Positions 1 to 11,632 of a stretch of 64,000 bases of DNA are shown piece after piece. The stretch spans positions 2,032,183-2,096,182 of the forward strand of contig JAMWFC010000117.1 of assembly GCA_027475525.1 (NCBI GenBank), in the 5' to 3' direction. The stretch comes from Macrolepiota albuminosa (Eukaryota > Basidiomycota > Agaricomycetes > Agaricales > Agaricaceae). The first letter of the stretch is position 1, and the number at the start of each line of letters is the position of its first letter. A program made the position numbers and the translations under genes. Below the pieces are notes generated by a model, which searched no databases, was not told the DNA's origin, and was given only the letters and a program-made list of their open reading frames with translations.

Positions 1-1534
1 TTTAGGATGTATGATCGAGCTTACCATTTATGTATCCATTACCCCCGAAACACTGCATTCCCTCTAGCGCCACCTCGACAGCTTTTTCAGTCGAATAAAG
101 GATCGCTCCTGCACAGTCCTGTAGGTGGTTTAACAAAGCTCACCATGAGTCGGGAAGTGCTAACTCACGCGTCTACTGACGTTTCCTCGATCACACGCTC
201 GAGCAACAGCATAGACGTAGGAACGACTGGCGTTGAGTTTGGTATACATGTCAGCGATCTTGGCTGACAAGGTCAAATTAACGACGAGAAAGTCGAAGAA
301 AAAAAGCTTTCATTTCTTACCTTGCATTAGTTGGAACGTTCCGACAGGCTGTCCAAACTGCTTTCTATCATGGACGTACTCTACAGCCTCGTCGAATGCA
401 GCCTGCATCAATCTGAATAGAAATCAACTCGGTGTCTCCAATTCTGAGATATATCTCACCCCAAAGGACCACCACTCAAAACTATTCGCTCCAGATCGAG
501 GCCGGACATTAAAACCGCAGCCCCTTTGTTAACTCCACCGAGTACGTTTTCTTATAAGACGTCAGCAGGAAAGTTTTAGATAGAAAAATAATATTACCAT
601 CGGGCACTTGACAATTGTCAAATACCAATTCGCATGTATCACTTCCCCTCATGCCAAACTTATCTAGTTTCGGGCTTGTTGAAAATCCATCGAATCCCTT
701 CTCAATGATAAATGCCGTTATGCCCTTTGAACCCAGCTCTGGCGTTGTCTTGGCATAGACAACCAACGTCGACGCCACCGGTCCATTTGTTATCCTGATC
801 GCCGCTTAGAAGTCCAATGCCATGGCGCCCTAAAATGAAAAAAGACGTACCAAAATTTACTGCCGTTCAATTTCCATCCTCCTTGTGTTTTCTCTGCTCT
901 TAGTCGCATACTCACAACGTCGCTGCCACTGGTGACCTCGCTCATCGCCAAACTACCCACTTTGGTTCCGTTAACTAGGTCCGGAAGATATTTAGCTTTT
1001 TGGTTATCGGTTCCATGCCGATGGATTTGATTGACACATAGATTCGAGTGAGCGCCGTATGAAAGTGCCACCGAGCCGGATGCAGCGGAGAGTGCTTCCA
1101 TGGCAAGTGTGTGGTAAAAGTAACCGAGTGAAAGACCGTTGTATTTCGAGGCCACTGTAATGCCGAGGAGGCCCATTGAACCAAACTTCTCCCAGAGATC
1201 CTGCGATTCCCAAGATTGACGATCATGAGCGGTAGCAAACGTCGCAGAAGCGCAACGCTTACAGCAGGGAATGTATTCGTTTTGTCAATTTCGGCAGCTC
1301 TAGGAGCAACTTCCTTCTGAGCGAATTCCACTACTGCATTTCTGAACTGTTGCTATTGAGTTCACCAAATCACGTCAATATGAACTAGACTACCTCTGCC
1401 TCCTCTTCACTTAGACCTGCGACGTCATTATTATAGGTCGAAGCGTATCTCTGCAGAGACACATTGGGGGTCCAGGCTTTTATTGAAAGTTGTTTGCGAC
1501 CAGCAGCAATGATCAAGGATCGTACAAACGACAT
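1..1534 (-). CDS. IVD: Isovaleryl-CoA dehydrogenase, mitochondrial (3' end outside window)
   Basis: Flavoenzyme that oxidises isovaleryl-CoA to 3-methylcrotonyl-CoA in mitochondrial leucine breakdown, passing electrons to ETF. The start at 1534 opens a basic, Ser-rich leader ([15 protein letters not shown]...) typical of matrix import. The first exon ends at a GTAGTC donor at 1393. Later exons give acyl-CoA dehydrogenase blocks: [57 protein letters not shown] and [16 protein letters not shown]. Near the left edge the sequence reads [14 protein letters not shown], part of the conserved C-terminal region, followed by another donor-like GTAAGC, so the last exon lies outside the window. At least five introns. 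The family is clear; the choice of isovaleryl over other short-chain acyl-CoA dehydrogenases rests on overall resemblance. Confidence 0.88.
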
Positions 1535-1752
1535 TGCGAAACGAAGGAGAGATGAATGTATGAACCGGTCACCCGCTTCGCCAAGTTCGGCGCCTGGTTG
1601 ATTCGGACCACTTCCGGCGCCTACACGCTCACGTGAACCATTGCCAATTATAGCAACGCGATGTCTTCAAGCGAAGTTGTACAAAATCGTAATGTGATCC
1701 GCTGTGATAACCTTCATCCTTTATCAACCTAAATAAACTAGTAGTACTATAG

Positions 1753-3235
1753 CTAATGTCCAATGTCCCTTCCGCATAGCCTACGTGCCTCATCATCAAT
1801 TCTCTGGTATGGCCATCTGGCGTCAACACAGACTTTTCTGCCGCCTCCAGTGATATAGGCTCCTACGATCTCTTGATCTAATTTTTCCCACTTCTCAAGT
1901 CGAGCCATATCTTTGGGATCCAAATCAATAACTTTGATCTGTTCAGGTTTGATGTCTCGTACGGGGACCGTCGGTCGAAGGCGATCAAGGCGAACAATGA
2001 TTGAACAATCCTTAAAGGTTGCTGAGAGAAGATATGCCAGCAGATATAAGCGAAGATGCTCTGGTGCCGGGTTGGCGTGATTAAATTTTGCAAACGAGGA
2101 CAAGTACATGTCCAAAAAGTGTGTCCACTCGGTAATGTCAGGCTCAACAGACGTCAAATGAGTAGAACTGGAGCTGATGTGGAAGGACGGAAAAGAGGCG
2201 GTATTGATTCCGTGCAATTCTTGTTCGGTTAATTCAACAAGACGCCAGAATTTGAAAAGACCCTCGATGTCAAGAGCGTCGAGAGAGCGCTGAAGGTTAC
2301 AGAGAATGCGAAGCACTGGGGTTTGCAATAGTACAGGTAATAAGGCATCAGCGAAAGCTTCACGAAGGTCCCCATGAAACATTCCAGGAGCAAGATCGCT
2401 CGAGATTAAGAGAGATGCCTAGAAAAAATGTGGTTTCCAGAGTTGCCTCCAAGTACAATAATCGACGTACATCAGAAGGAACAATTCTTTTGCCTTGGAC
2501 AAATATCTTGAGATTGTTGACTGTTCCATTGCTCTCACTCCAAATATCCCAAAGATCATATATCGCCTTTTTAATGCGACTTCTGTCCTCGGAAAACAAA
2601 TCTAGAGGACAGTAGCTTGAAGATGCAGCCTCTCCCATCTTTGATTTCATTGCAGAATGCATACAGAATCTACATGTCAAAGACTTGATATTCCGAGTCC
2701 TATCTGAAAGATGAGTTGGAGAAGGCAAGAAACCCCACTTTGGCTATATCGAGAAGTTTGTTCTACTCATCATAAGTTGAACAGACAAGATAGAGATACT
2801 CACCTTGATTTCAACTGACACCCAATCACCACCAACGAGGTCGGTCGCGAGAACACCTTTTCTACGTGCAACATCAATCTGATCCTTGACTCTCCTATCC
2901 TTAGGTCGCTTGGCATCGTGAAGCGATATAAGGGACTCGAGCCATTCACACGAGACAGAAACAGACTCCAAGCGAGGTAAATGTTCGAGTGGAATGAGTC
3001 TCTCCATGCATTTCTGCTGAAACTCAATTATGGGATCATCGGGTTCGTCTTGTGTATACGCATCAGTCGATGATATCTGTAGGTTGGCTGTGGAAAGAGT
3101 AGCCTTCCTCAAGCGCAAAACAGTCCCATCGAATTGGGGATTGGGTGGACCCACATACGAGAAAACTATGGTCGCTCCACCCTCTGAGACATATCTCCAC
3201 TCATGAGGGAGTGTGTCTTCGGCGTGAACCGACAT
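1753..3235 (-). CDS. IPK1: Inositol-pentakisphosphate 2-kinase (Ipk1)
   Basis: Phosphorylates inositol pentakisphosphate at the 2 position to make phytate (IP6), which supports mRNA export and other nuclear processes. Three exons fit exactly in frame: 3235-2804, 2743-2471 and 2418-1753, giving 456 aa. Visible family blocks are the N-terminal nucleotide-binding strand (WRYVSEGGATIVFSYVG), EFQQKCMERLIPLEHLP, the junction VSVEIK|PKWGFLPSP, the cysteine-containing CRFCMH segment, SSYCPLDLFSEDRSRI, and a C-terminal SIIVRLDRL...IKVIDLDPKDM that supplies the catalytic or metal-binding end. The intron-2 boundaries (GTACGT, TTCTAG) give PSD|ASLLISSDLAPG. Length is usual for fungal Ipk1. Its nearest neighbour upstream is a 1.2-kb intergenic stretch. 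Confidence 0.9.
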
Positions 3236-4455
3236 TGCCTTGGATGAGGTAGGTAAAACAGACAGTCCATATGTGTGTCAAGCAAAGAGTTAGCCGAGAT
3301 GCCGCCGTATCCCTTTCCTAACGGCGCACGTATTATGCGTACACGTGGTTACGTTACCTATCACAGGCTATTATCTCTACCCGGCTTACTATGTATGGGA
3401 CCAGTCTTAGTATACAAGGAAATAACTTGTATGCTAGCTAGTTAGTTCTTCAATTCATTAGATCTTACACCTGTTCCTACTCAAAGACTCTAAGCTTGTT
3501 ATCATCTCTCGTGGGGCGTTACCGTGTTGATCACGCAAATGTCACATATCTTGAACAAAAACAACTCCTAAGAAAACCCTACTCGCGCCTCTAGACTCTG
3601 ACAATTCCTTCCATTGTCCATTGACATAAGCATTTTGTCAAGAGGTATAAGTATAAGAGTTTCAATGATTTTCTGAGGAAGCACTTTGTTGGTACACAGG
3701 TAGCGGTGACTAAGTGTCCTGCACCATAGAAGTAAAATTATTGATTGATTATTTAATCTGGTGGTTCCAAGTTTCCCTTCCTTAAGCTACCACACCAAAA
3801 GACCAGAAGATCCTTTATCTATTATGGTCCTTCAGGGGAAGGGACAAATTAGAAGGTCATAGAAGGAAAATAACTTATTGGTGTGCCAATGTCAAAGTTG
3901 GAAACCGCCTTACAGGAATTTTCGTTCTTCCCGGGATTTCGAGTCAATCAGAATACGACACTCTACTTATAAATTCTACTCTGTAACCCGGAACCAATAT
4001 TCCACCTTGGAGCCTGTGAATTGATCTAGGTTTTTTGTTTCAGTTTTTTTTTCCCGTCTTTTAGATCTCGAGGGCGATGACACATTTCAATAAGCCTGAA
4101 CAGAGATAATGAAGGCGACTAATGTCCTTTGCTTTCAGTTTAGCGCGGCTTAGGGTGATTGGAGCTCTCCCTGCATTAATATTTAATAGTTGTTTAGTGT
4201 CGCGGAGGGCAATGTTGTTGTGCGATGATATCTGACGCACTCATAAGGTTATCTTATATGTGATGACAGATACAAAGGAAGGGTAGACAAAGCAAAGAGA
4301 TACTTTCGAAATGTGTCCAGTGCGACATCGATGAGAAAAGGTGAAGAATGTATTCGAAAGTAATCAAATAACGATGGACGACAACTGCCAAGGTCCAAGT
4401 TTAAAGTTGAGTACAAGGCCCGTTAATTGCACCATAGCATGGTTCCGGCGGGTTT
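3236..4455. other. Intergenic, no gene seen
   Basis: About 1.2 kb between the 5' end of the Ipk1 gene and the 3' end of the Clp1-like gene. Frames are heavily interrupted on both strands. There is one short T-run near 4040. I see no conserved protein fragment, tRNA-like fold or long repeat. Confidence 0.6.
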
Positions 4456-5537
4456 CTAATAGGGCAGCCGTTGACGTATTCGTAGTCTGCCCCTGGGCAT
4501 CCCTTTTTCATTTTCAGATTCGAGATAACTCTCATCTCCTGAAGTTACGATCGAGTCACAATCGGCCATTTCGCTGTTATAGCCACTGTCGTGGCAAGCG
4601 GTGTGTGGATCTTCGCCAGAGTCACCATTTTCCTTTCCATAATAATACGACCTCAGAAATAACTTGAGCTCTGAAGAAACTCCAAGGTATTCGACGTTGC
4701 GCGCGAGACCTTCCCAGTGAACAACCTTTTTGTACAGGCACTCTTCTATGAGGGTGGTGCTGCCAAAGTACATCCAATGGGCAATCAAACGGAAAGATGA
4801 AGGATCTGGAACAGGGAGGTAGAGGGTAGGATGATTGGGTGGACCGGGCAACAGACGAGGAAGACGATTTGCAGGCACAGAGTAGCGGTAATCAGACCGT
4901 GAACCATTGGAGGTATCCATCGTGGTACTGGTACGAACAAGGTCGAGTGGATTTGTGCCGCTCAACAGGGCACGAATATAGCTTGAATGAGTGGAAAGAT
5001 AATCGACATGCAACTGTAATTTGTGATTAGTGTCAAATGAGACGGGACGACAACTGTGATATGTACCTGCAGATGTAAGCACGGTAGTAATTCCACAGCT
5101 GGCTCAGTCGCTCTCTGGCACGAGTCAGAAGAGTGGCATACGATGGAAGTGATCGTCTGTGTTTGCGGCGCAAACGATCCGGTAACAGTGGGATAAAGAG
5201 GTGCACCAGGTACTTGAGGAATAGGAACGACTATTCAATTTTGATCAGTTTACTCCACAACCTTCAAAGAAGAATTGAACGAACTGATAGTACAATCAGA
5301 GGTCTCGGACTTATCCCAATAGTTGGGAGCCAAAGTACGTAGCGATTGGACGAAGTATTCACGAGGCACTTCTTCTAGATATCTTGTGCCTCCCGGAGGC
5401 AAGATAGTTGTAGGCTCTTCCGTTGAATCAAAGGAGTGTGCCACGCAATGGTATGACCCACAGTAGCGGGCTGACGGAAGGAAGAAAGCATCTTGCACAT
5501 CTTGAGAAATAAGGTGATTGTCGGTCGATAGTGCCAT
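4456..5537 (-). CDS. Clp1-like (clampless) developmental protein
   Basis: Three exons, 5537-5285, 5230-5067 and 5013-4456, splice in phase to 324 aa. The product reads EVPREYFVQSLRTLAPNYW, then DCTI|IVPIPQVPGAPLYP, then CLHLQ|LHVDYLSTHSSYI, and later PNHPTLYLPVPDPSSFRLI, HWMYFG and WEGLARNVEYLGVS. This pattern matches my recollection of Clp1 homologues, a protein needed for clamp-cell development and dikaryotic growth in Coprinopsis and Ustilago. The HVDYLSTHS...RALLSG segment is BTB/POZ-like in feel but no domain is certain. The C-terminus is acidic and Ser-rich and probably disordered. No signal peptide or membrane segment. Role in this organism is inference from the family. A distant BTB-type protein is the alternative. 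Confidence 0.7.
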
Positions 5538-6567
5538 GATATTATTGTAGCCAAAGACCCGTTACACCAAGGCTTACGAGGCTTAGGAAGGCACGTCACC
5601 CGAAGGTAGGTTATGATGAGCCGCACTTCGTAAAGATTGGGGTTCAATCTTGTTTTTGAGCTGAACTCGTAGTCGTTTTGTCCCTTTCATCTGAACCCTG
5701 GATTCGCGCGGTAAAGGGGTAGATTGCGTACGCTCATTTTACCATGCATGGCCTTCTAATTGTTCTAGGAGTTACCCAATATGATAATTCGTCGTTATTG
5801 TCTTTGCCTCGCGGCTTTCGGCGTCAAACCAGACCAAAGGCACACAGATATATCAGATCTACATCTCCGACCTCGAATGACACGAATCAAGCAAAGCAAA
5901 CAAGCTGAAGACCTGCCACACGTTACAATAATCTATACGCATAGTATCTTGAACAATCCAAAAGATCACAATAAATGTGTTGAGTCAAAAGTCTCAGTTG
6001 TCGCCAAATTTTCCGTGCCGAACTTGAAACGATCAAGGTAGTTCGGCCTGAAAGGATTGATTTCGTACAATGCCCTTTTATGGATGTCAACAATAGTTTC
6101 CATGGCCACGAATGATATCTTCACCTCCAATCCCTATGAGTGCCATCCCAGTCTAACTGCGACAGAAGCAGAGGTCCTTTGGGAATATGCAAAGTTGGCG
6201 CAGCATGTTAAGTTGGTACGTAGCGACCAGTGTAATGATTACCGGTTGATTCAGGAAATGTTGTGCTGAAAGGTCACACAAAAGACGCGTTTAATCAGTG
6301 AGGAACCGGACCACATGCTGTTGACACGTCTTAGGGTGCTAGAAAAAAAAATGGGGCTGGTGCTCACACTCGTATGTGTCCATCTATATGTTTTTTTCCT
6401 GATCGTTACTTGATAACGCTTAAATGGCCAGTTCAAAGCCTCCGTATGGGGTGTTATCAATGAACAGCCCGTGGCAGATTCTTCCGCATACAATAACTCA
6501 AACGAGGACACGATCCGGCACTAGTCTGTATACGTACAAATGACAGGGAGTCCTAATTTATTGTAAT
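5538..6567. other. Intergenic, only weak short ORFs
   Basis: About 1 kb upstream of the Clp1-like gene and downstream of ARPC1. Small open frames at 5781-6041 and 6057-6269 (+) and 6251-6511 (-) show no recognisable family, no signal peptide and no splice partner. I treat them as chance. The stretch holds the Clp1-like promoter and the ARPC1 3' region. Confidence 0.55.
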
Positions 6568-8013
6568 TTAGCGACCGCCAACCACGGCATCGATGTCCCA
6601 GATGACGAGCTTTCCGTCAACACCCGTCGTACTGACTTTTGAAACCTGCCCAGGGTATCCTTGGTATGCTCTGATACTATTAATTGTGTTCTGATGCACA
6701 GTCAAGAGCTGTGTATCCGTAGTAAGTAAACCTGAACCAGGAATACTCGATTGACCACGAGTATCTGCATCACGGAAAGTGGCAAAAGCGCCGGTCTTCA
6801 GACGCCCAACGCTCGAGCTGCCTCCATAGTTGACCCCTGCCCCGTGACCAGCATCCATTGATTTGGAGCCAGTCGCTGCGTCCAAACTCCCGATGCTCTG
6901 CCATCCTCCTTCTGAACCAGAAAACATAACTGGCTGGCAATCATGTCCAGCAGCAACAAGAGTATTTTCCCCTGTCCAAGTGAGAGTCACAAAAGGTAGG
7001 GATGAAATCTTGATGTTGATTACTGGGCCAGAGGGATAAACGATGTTGATCGAACTATCATGACCTGATGATGTTTTTTGTTTTGTATGTGTTCTCACAA
7101 CAATGATCAATTGACTCACTCGCAAAAGCAAGCACATCTCCTGAAGGTGAAAAACCAACGGAGTGGACCCATCCACCGGCGGGGCTTGTATACTCTCCAC
7201 ATACTGTATTGAAGGGAAGTTTTGAACCCCAAACAGTTGCAGTAGGACTGTACACAAGTCAGATTAAATTATGAGCTGTTTTATTCCGTACCGTGAGTCG
7301 ACCTCCTTAATGTAAGCTGAGAACACGCGAGCTTTCATATCCGCACTACCGGAAGCGAGCAAGACATTGTTTGGGTGCCAATCCACGGATAACACGGTAG
7401 ATCTTAACGGTTTCTTAAGCAATTTTGACACCCACCAATTATTCTCTTCATCGAAGGAACAGATTGCTATGGCACTGAAAGCAATGGCAGTTATATACAG
7501 ACATCGATACATAAAGTATACTGCATACCGTGCACCACTTGCTACAGCGAACTTGTCTTCTTTAGGGCTCCATCGAACATGAGTGGCAGCTCTGTTGATC
7601 CTCAACAGCACCAGAGTCGGCTTCCACGTAAGCTTCCCTGTCTGAGGATCCATGGACTCTTGCCAGACATACGCATTCCTGTCCTGCGATGCTGTAACGA
7701 TGCGGTTGGATTGGGGAGCCCAGTCAATGGACGTGATTAGCTTGTCGTGCTGGAGCAAACCTACATCAAAGCTTGTTCAGGAAGTGAGGATGAGAAGACC
7801 TGCACACCTCTGAAAGCGTATCAGAAGGAATGAATTCTGAGCCCTGACGGGTGTGTATCTGGACGTCATTGGAATTCAAGCAGACGGCAACCCCTGAGAA
7901 TGCGATGAGCCATTAACGCTGAGTATGGGATCAGGCAACCAACGACGGCGATCTGGACTGAAAGCATGAGATGTAATAGGAGTCTGAGCCAAAGTGTGAA
8001 TTTCTTGCGCCAT
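6568..8013 (-). CDS. ARPC1: Arp2/3 complex subunit 1 (ARPC1/Arc40), WD40 protein
   Basis: WD40 scaffold subunit of the Arp2/3 complex, which nucleates branched actin at endocytic patches and hyphal tips. Six exons fit in phase: 8013-7944, 7893-7808, 7749-7529, 7474-7292, 7247-7120 and 7064-6568, giving 394 aa, the usual length. The start reads [19 protein letters not shown]. After splicing come [18 protein letters not shown], then [19 protein letters not shown] and QDRNAYVWQ, then [19 protein letters not shown], then [19 protein letters not shown], then [18 protein letters not shown], and a final [13 protein letters not shown] repeat. These are the WD blades typical of ARPC1. Introns are 38-62 nt. 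No oddities seen. Confidence 0.93.
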
Positions 8014-8271
8014 TACGAGGAAAACTGCAGTAGGACGAGCAGTCTACTACTGTGGTTGTAATAATCAATGAGTCATAAACACGGACAAAGAGAGCTCCCC
8101 AGAAAGTACATTTAGATACTTACAGTCGCGATCATGCAATCATTGCTACTTATATACAAGAAAGACTGATAGATGAGGTATACATGCAGCACCTTGGCAA
8201 TATCGACAGAAATCGATATAATCCTTGACCTAAACTTGATTGGTCGCCACAAATCACCTTCCTTATGAGCC

Positions 8272-9494
8272 TTACGAGTCATATTGGGAACTATCGCCAA
8301 TATCTTCATTTTTTCCGGTCCGAGTTTGCTTTGCCCAGCGAAGACCGCAAGCATTGCACAGAGTTTTTGGACCGAGTGGACCCTATGAGAACATGAGTTG
8401 ATCGAACGTCTGGTTTCAGACCTTGGTCGAACCTTCCGCCACTCGGGAGAATCAGTCCGCCCACATGTGATGCAAACATACTGCTCCCCAGCTGATACTT
8501 TCTTCATCTTTGCGTAATATGATAATAGATAGTAAATGAGAATTAGTCGGTTTTGGCAAAACATACCTTCTTTCTTCTCGATGCATCCTCGTTATCCTCC
8601 TCGCCCAGGGAGGGATTAACCGGAGGCACCGGTGCACCAGTAAACAAATTACTATCAAAGGAAGTCCCTAGTAGAGCGTCAAATTCTGTGAGACTACTAC
8701 CAGAAGGTGGATGATAGGAGCTGGAAGCATCGATACCAGATTGGATTGCGTTGGAAGTCGGCTGAATGGGGGACGTCGCATAAATTTGGATGGGCGTGAC
8801 TGTCATAGGTGAGGTCGCAGCTTTCTGTGGCAGGCGTTTGCTGAGCTCCGTATGTCTGCGCTGCAGGCTGTCGTTGTCCATTTTGATGTCCAAGTAGGTG
8901 CTCAGCCTGCGATGCATGGTTCAGAATTCGTCTAACAATAGATTACTAGGCCATCAGTGACCGGTATAACCTACGAATCTGTGTTTCGACTTGGAAAAGG
9001 CTTGATGGTAAGAAAGAAAAACAGGCCCTCTGTTTCCGTTGAACGAGATCGTCCCTGGACCTCAAACAGCTTTGTGGTAGAAGGGTCTGATGGCAGTTTC
9101 TCACTGCAGTTGATGCGAACGTATGCAAGTAAGCCCGAAGTATTGCGTATGGATTCATCAAAAGTATTCCGAAAAGCAATTTGATCTTCAGCTGGAACAA
9201 ATTCTTTAATTGAGGTAAATCGTCAAGGAATAATGACCGACGTGTTGCAAGTAGCTCATTGAAATCACATCCCAAGAGATCGGCGCTTTTCCAACCCGTC
9301 ATTTCTGTTATGACAGGTGCACAGTAGAGGATAACACGCATTTTAGAGAGTATAAGGTTGATTCCATCCGCAAGCTCGGTTACTAACAAGTCAGCCCACC
9401 GTTTGCGCTTCGTGAACTCGAACGTTTTCGGGGTTCCTGTAGCTGAGCCTGCTTGAATGGGTTCGGACGACATGGTGAAAGTCGCAGTTAGCAA
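8272..9494 (-). CDS. wc-2: WC-2-like PAS/GATA transcription factor (blue-light response)
   Basis: Partner of WC-1-type photoreceptors in the white-collar complex, controlling light and developmental responses in the nucleus. Five exons in phase: 9494-9242, 9203-8975, 8906-8567, 8507-8433 and 8382-8272, giving 335 aa (or 328 from the second ATG at 9473). The N-terminal half is a PAS fold: [33 protein letters not shown], then YVRINCSE and LFEVQGR...[15 protein letters not shown] Ser/Pro-rich linker follows. The C-terminal zinc finger is split by an intron and reads [27 protein letters not shown], a CX2CX18CX2C spacing as in WC-1/WC-2. A short tail follows ([20 protein letters not shown]). No LOV flavin-binding signature is apparent, as expected for WC-2. 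Confidence 0.87.
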
Positions 9495-9648
9495 GGGATA
9501 GATTAGCTTCCGCTGATTATACGTTTATGTGTCACCGGAAGCCATCGGAATAGTCAAGGTTTAAAAAGCATGACCATTGACAGTAATAAGTGCATAGATC
9601 TACATCTTCCACAGGCAGGCACTGTAGATTATACCCATGATATTTCAC

Positions 9649-11170
9649 TTAGATGATACAATAGCCACCATCTACACGAATTTCTGTTCCTGTCATGAAC
9701 TTTGAGGCGTCACTCGCTAAGAAGACGATGGCACCCTGCATCAAACGTCAGAATAATGTCGATCTTAATCAAAACAAAGGAAGTCGACTGACAGCCAGGT
9801 TTTCTGGTTCGCCCATCTAGCAATGCACTGAGGTACAGAAAATGTATTGCAGCGAGAAACTCACCCGGCCCATAGGTGTCAGACTTTCCCACGTTTTCTG
9901 TTATGAGAGATAAGCTCAAAAGGACTTCTCGTTCAACAGGTCAAATACACCTTGAGATCAGGATTGTTCTCGAGGATTGTCCTCGTGAGTTTTGTCAGCA
10001 TATAACCAGGGCTGCGTCAGAATCCGTTCAGTCAGAACATTTTCATACATAAAGAAATTTGAACCTTAGAGCATTGACCCGGACACCCGTTTTCGCCCAC
10101 TCGACAGCAAGACTAGCAGCCATGTGCTTTACCGCTGAACACTCTCAGCGTATTTCCAGTAGTAGTACGGAAATTCCCTGTGCTTACCAGCTTTGGAAGC
10201 ATTGTAAGGCATTTGAGGCTGTATATAAGGTCAAACATTAACAAGCAAAAAATAGCTGTTATGGCAAACGACCTGAGGGATGTTGACAATCTACAGTGTG
10301 GGATAAGAAATTGTACAGGATGACACAAGATAAGGAATTACAGACATTGGCGCTCATGCTGGAAACCAGAATAATTGAACCATTGCCTTGAGGTATCATG
10401 TTTCGAGCTGCTTCGCGCGCTGTATAGAATGCACCGTGGACGTTTATGTCATATAGACGTTTGATACGGTCTGAAGGGTAGCTATACGTGATTGAAGTCA
10501 TGGAGGTTTCAATGTCGGCAGCAGCAAGTACTTACTCAAGTGCTGTGTGATTCTCAATGATCCCTATGTTCACCTATGAGCATATCATCTCGAGAACGAC
10601 TCTTTCCACACACCGGCCGATGCAACAACAGCATCAAGTTTCCCAAAGATGTCTACAACCGTACCATAAGTCTTCTTGACCGACGATTCTGAAGAAACAT
10701 CGCATTCGACGCCTATAAAGTTGAGGTCCCCTGCCTCACTGAACTGACTCGCTACATGAACTATTAATATCGACGTATACAGAACAGTAGGAAAGACATT
10801 CAACGAACCTACCGCATAGGATTTCAGTTCATCCGCCGCTTTTTGAGCATCATCACCTTTGAGATCGACGATTGCCAGTGACTTGCACCCTCTGCAGACG
10901 TCTTCGAATACTTGACAATCTTCATGGGTGTCAATTAACTTACGAGGCTGCAAATGCACGACAAAACTCATAGCCTAGCCCTCTTGCCCCACCAGTGACA
11001 AGACAAACCTATGAATCATGGATTAACGGTCCAAATTTCACTCAAGAACGAACCTTTCCCTCCAGGGAAAACGACGGAAGGGTTCTAGGCGTACTAAGGT
11101 GGCCAAAAAACCGTCCTTGGCACGTTGAAAGAGTAGTGGACCGATCGATGAGGCGTCTGGCCGTGAACAT
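9649..11170 (-). CDS. Short-chain dehydrogenase/reductase (polyol/sorbose-reductase type)
   Basis: NAD(P)-dependent SDR, probably acting on a sugar, polyol or ketone; substrate unknown. Thirteen exons fit exactly in phase to 299 aa: 11170-11054, 11008-10944, 10891-10809, 10760-10614, 10563-10536, 10481-10346, 10290-10273, 10218-10188, 10134-10065, 10011-9951, 9897-9865, 9816-9793 and 9735-9649. It shows the cofactor loop TGGARGLG, the VVASAG motif, the structural Asn in YDINVHGAF, the active-site Ser in ILVSSMSAN and the YNASK catalytic Tyr/Lys. It ends with [20 protein letters not shown]. The N-terminus ([17 protein letters not shown]...) is basic and Ser/Thr-rich and could direct it to mitochondria. 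Several exons are tiny (18, 24, 28, 31, 33 nt). Confidence 0.87.
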
Positions 11171-11632
11171 TAATATTAGAGTGAAGCTGTTTCTCAGCCC
11201 GATAAAGCGCTAGATGATAATCAACGTTACAATGCCACGATAGTCACCTCCGCTATGTAATAGCGAAGGACAGCTTGATAAGGAGACACTTGACCTAATA
11301 AATGGTAATGTTGTCCAGCTCGTCATGTTGTATCGCCGGACATCGCCCGAACATTGAGCGGATCTTTATGTGTTTGGAAAGTAACAATCAGAGAAATCTG
11401 AAATCACATAATTGATAGCACATGATAAAGAGTATCGCAATAATGGGCAGACAGGACAACATGGAGATAAGATGCGGGTATCTACGGAACTCAAGCAATA
11501 GTGAGTGTTGGAATGAGTGCGTAATGATCATAAAAACTACAGCGTAAAAAAAGTGGATCCAACGACTTTCACGTTCATGTCAAATGACCGAGGTTAAACA
11601 AAAAGTGTGGTGGAATAAACGAAAAAGAAGCA
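11171..11632. other. Intergenic
   Basis: About 460 bp between the start of the SDR gene and the stop of the kinesin gene. No ORF or repeat of note. Presumably the SDR promoter plus the kinesin 3' untranslated region. Confidence 0.6.
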
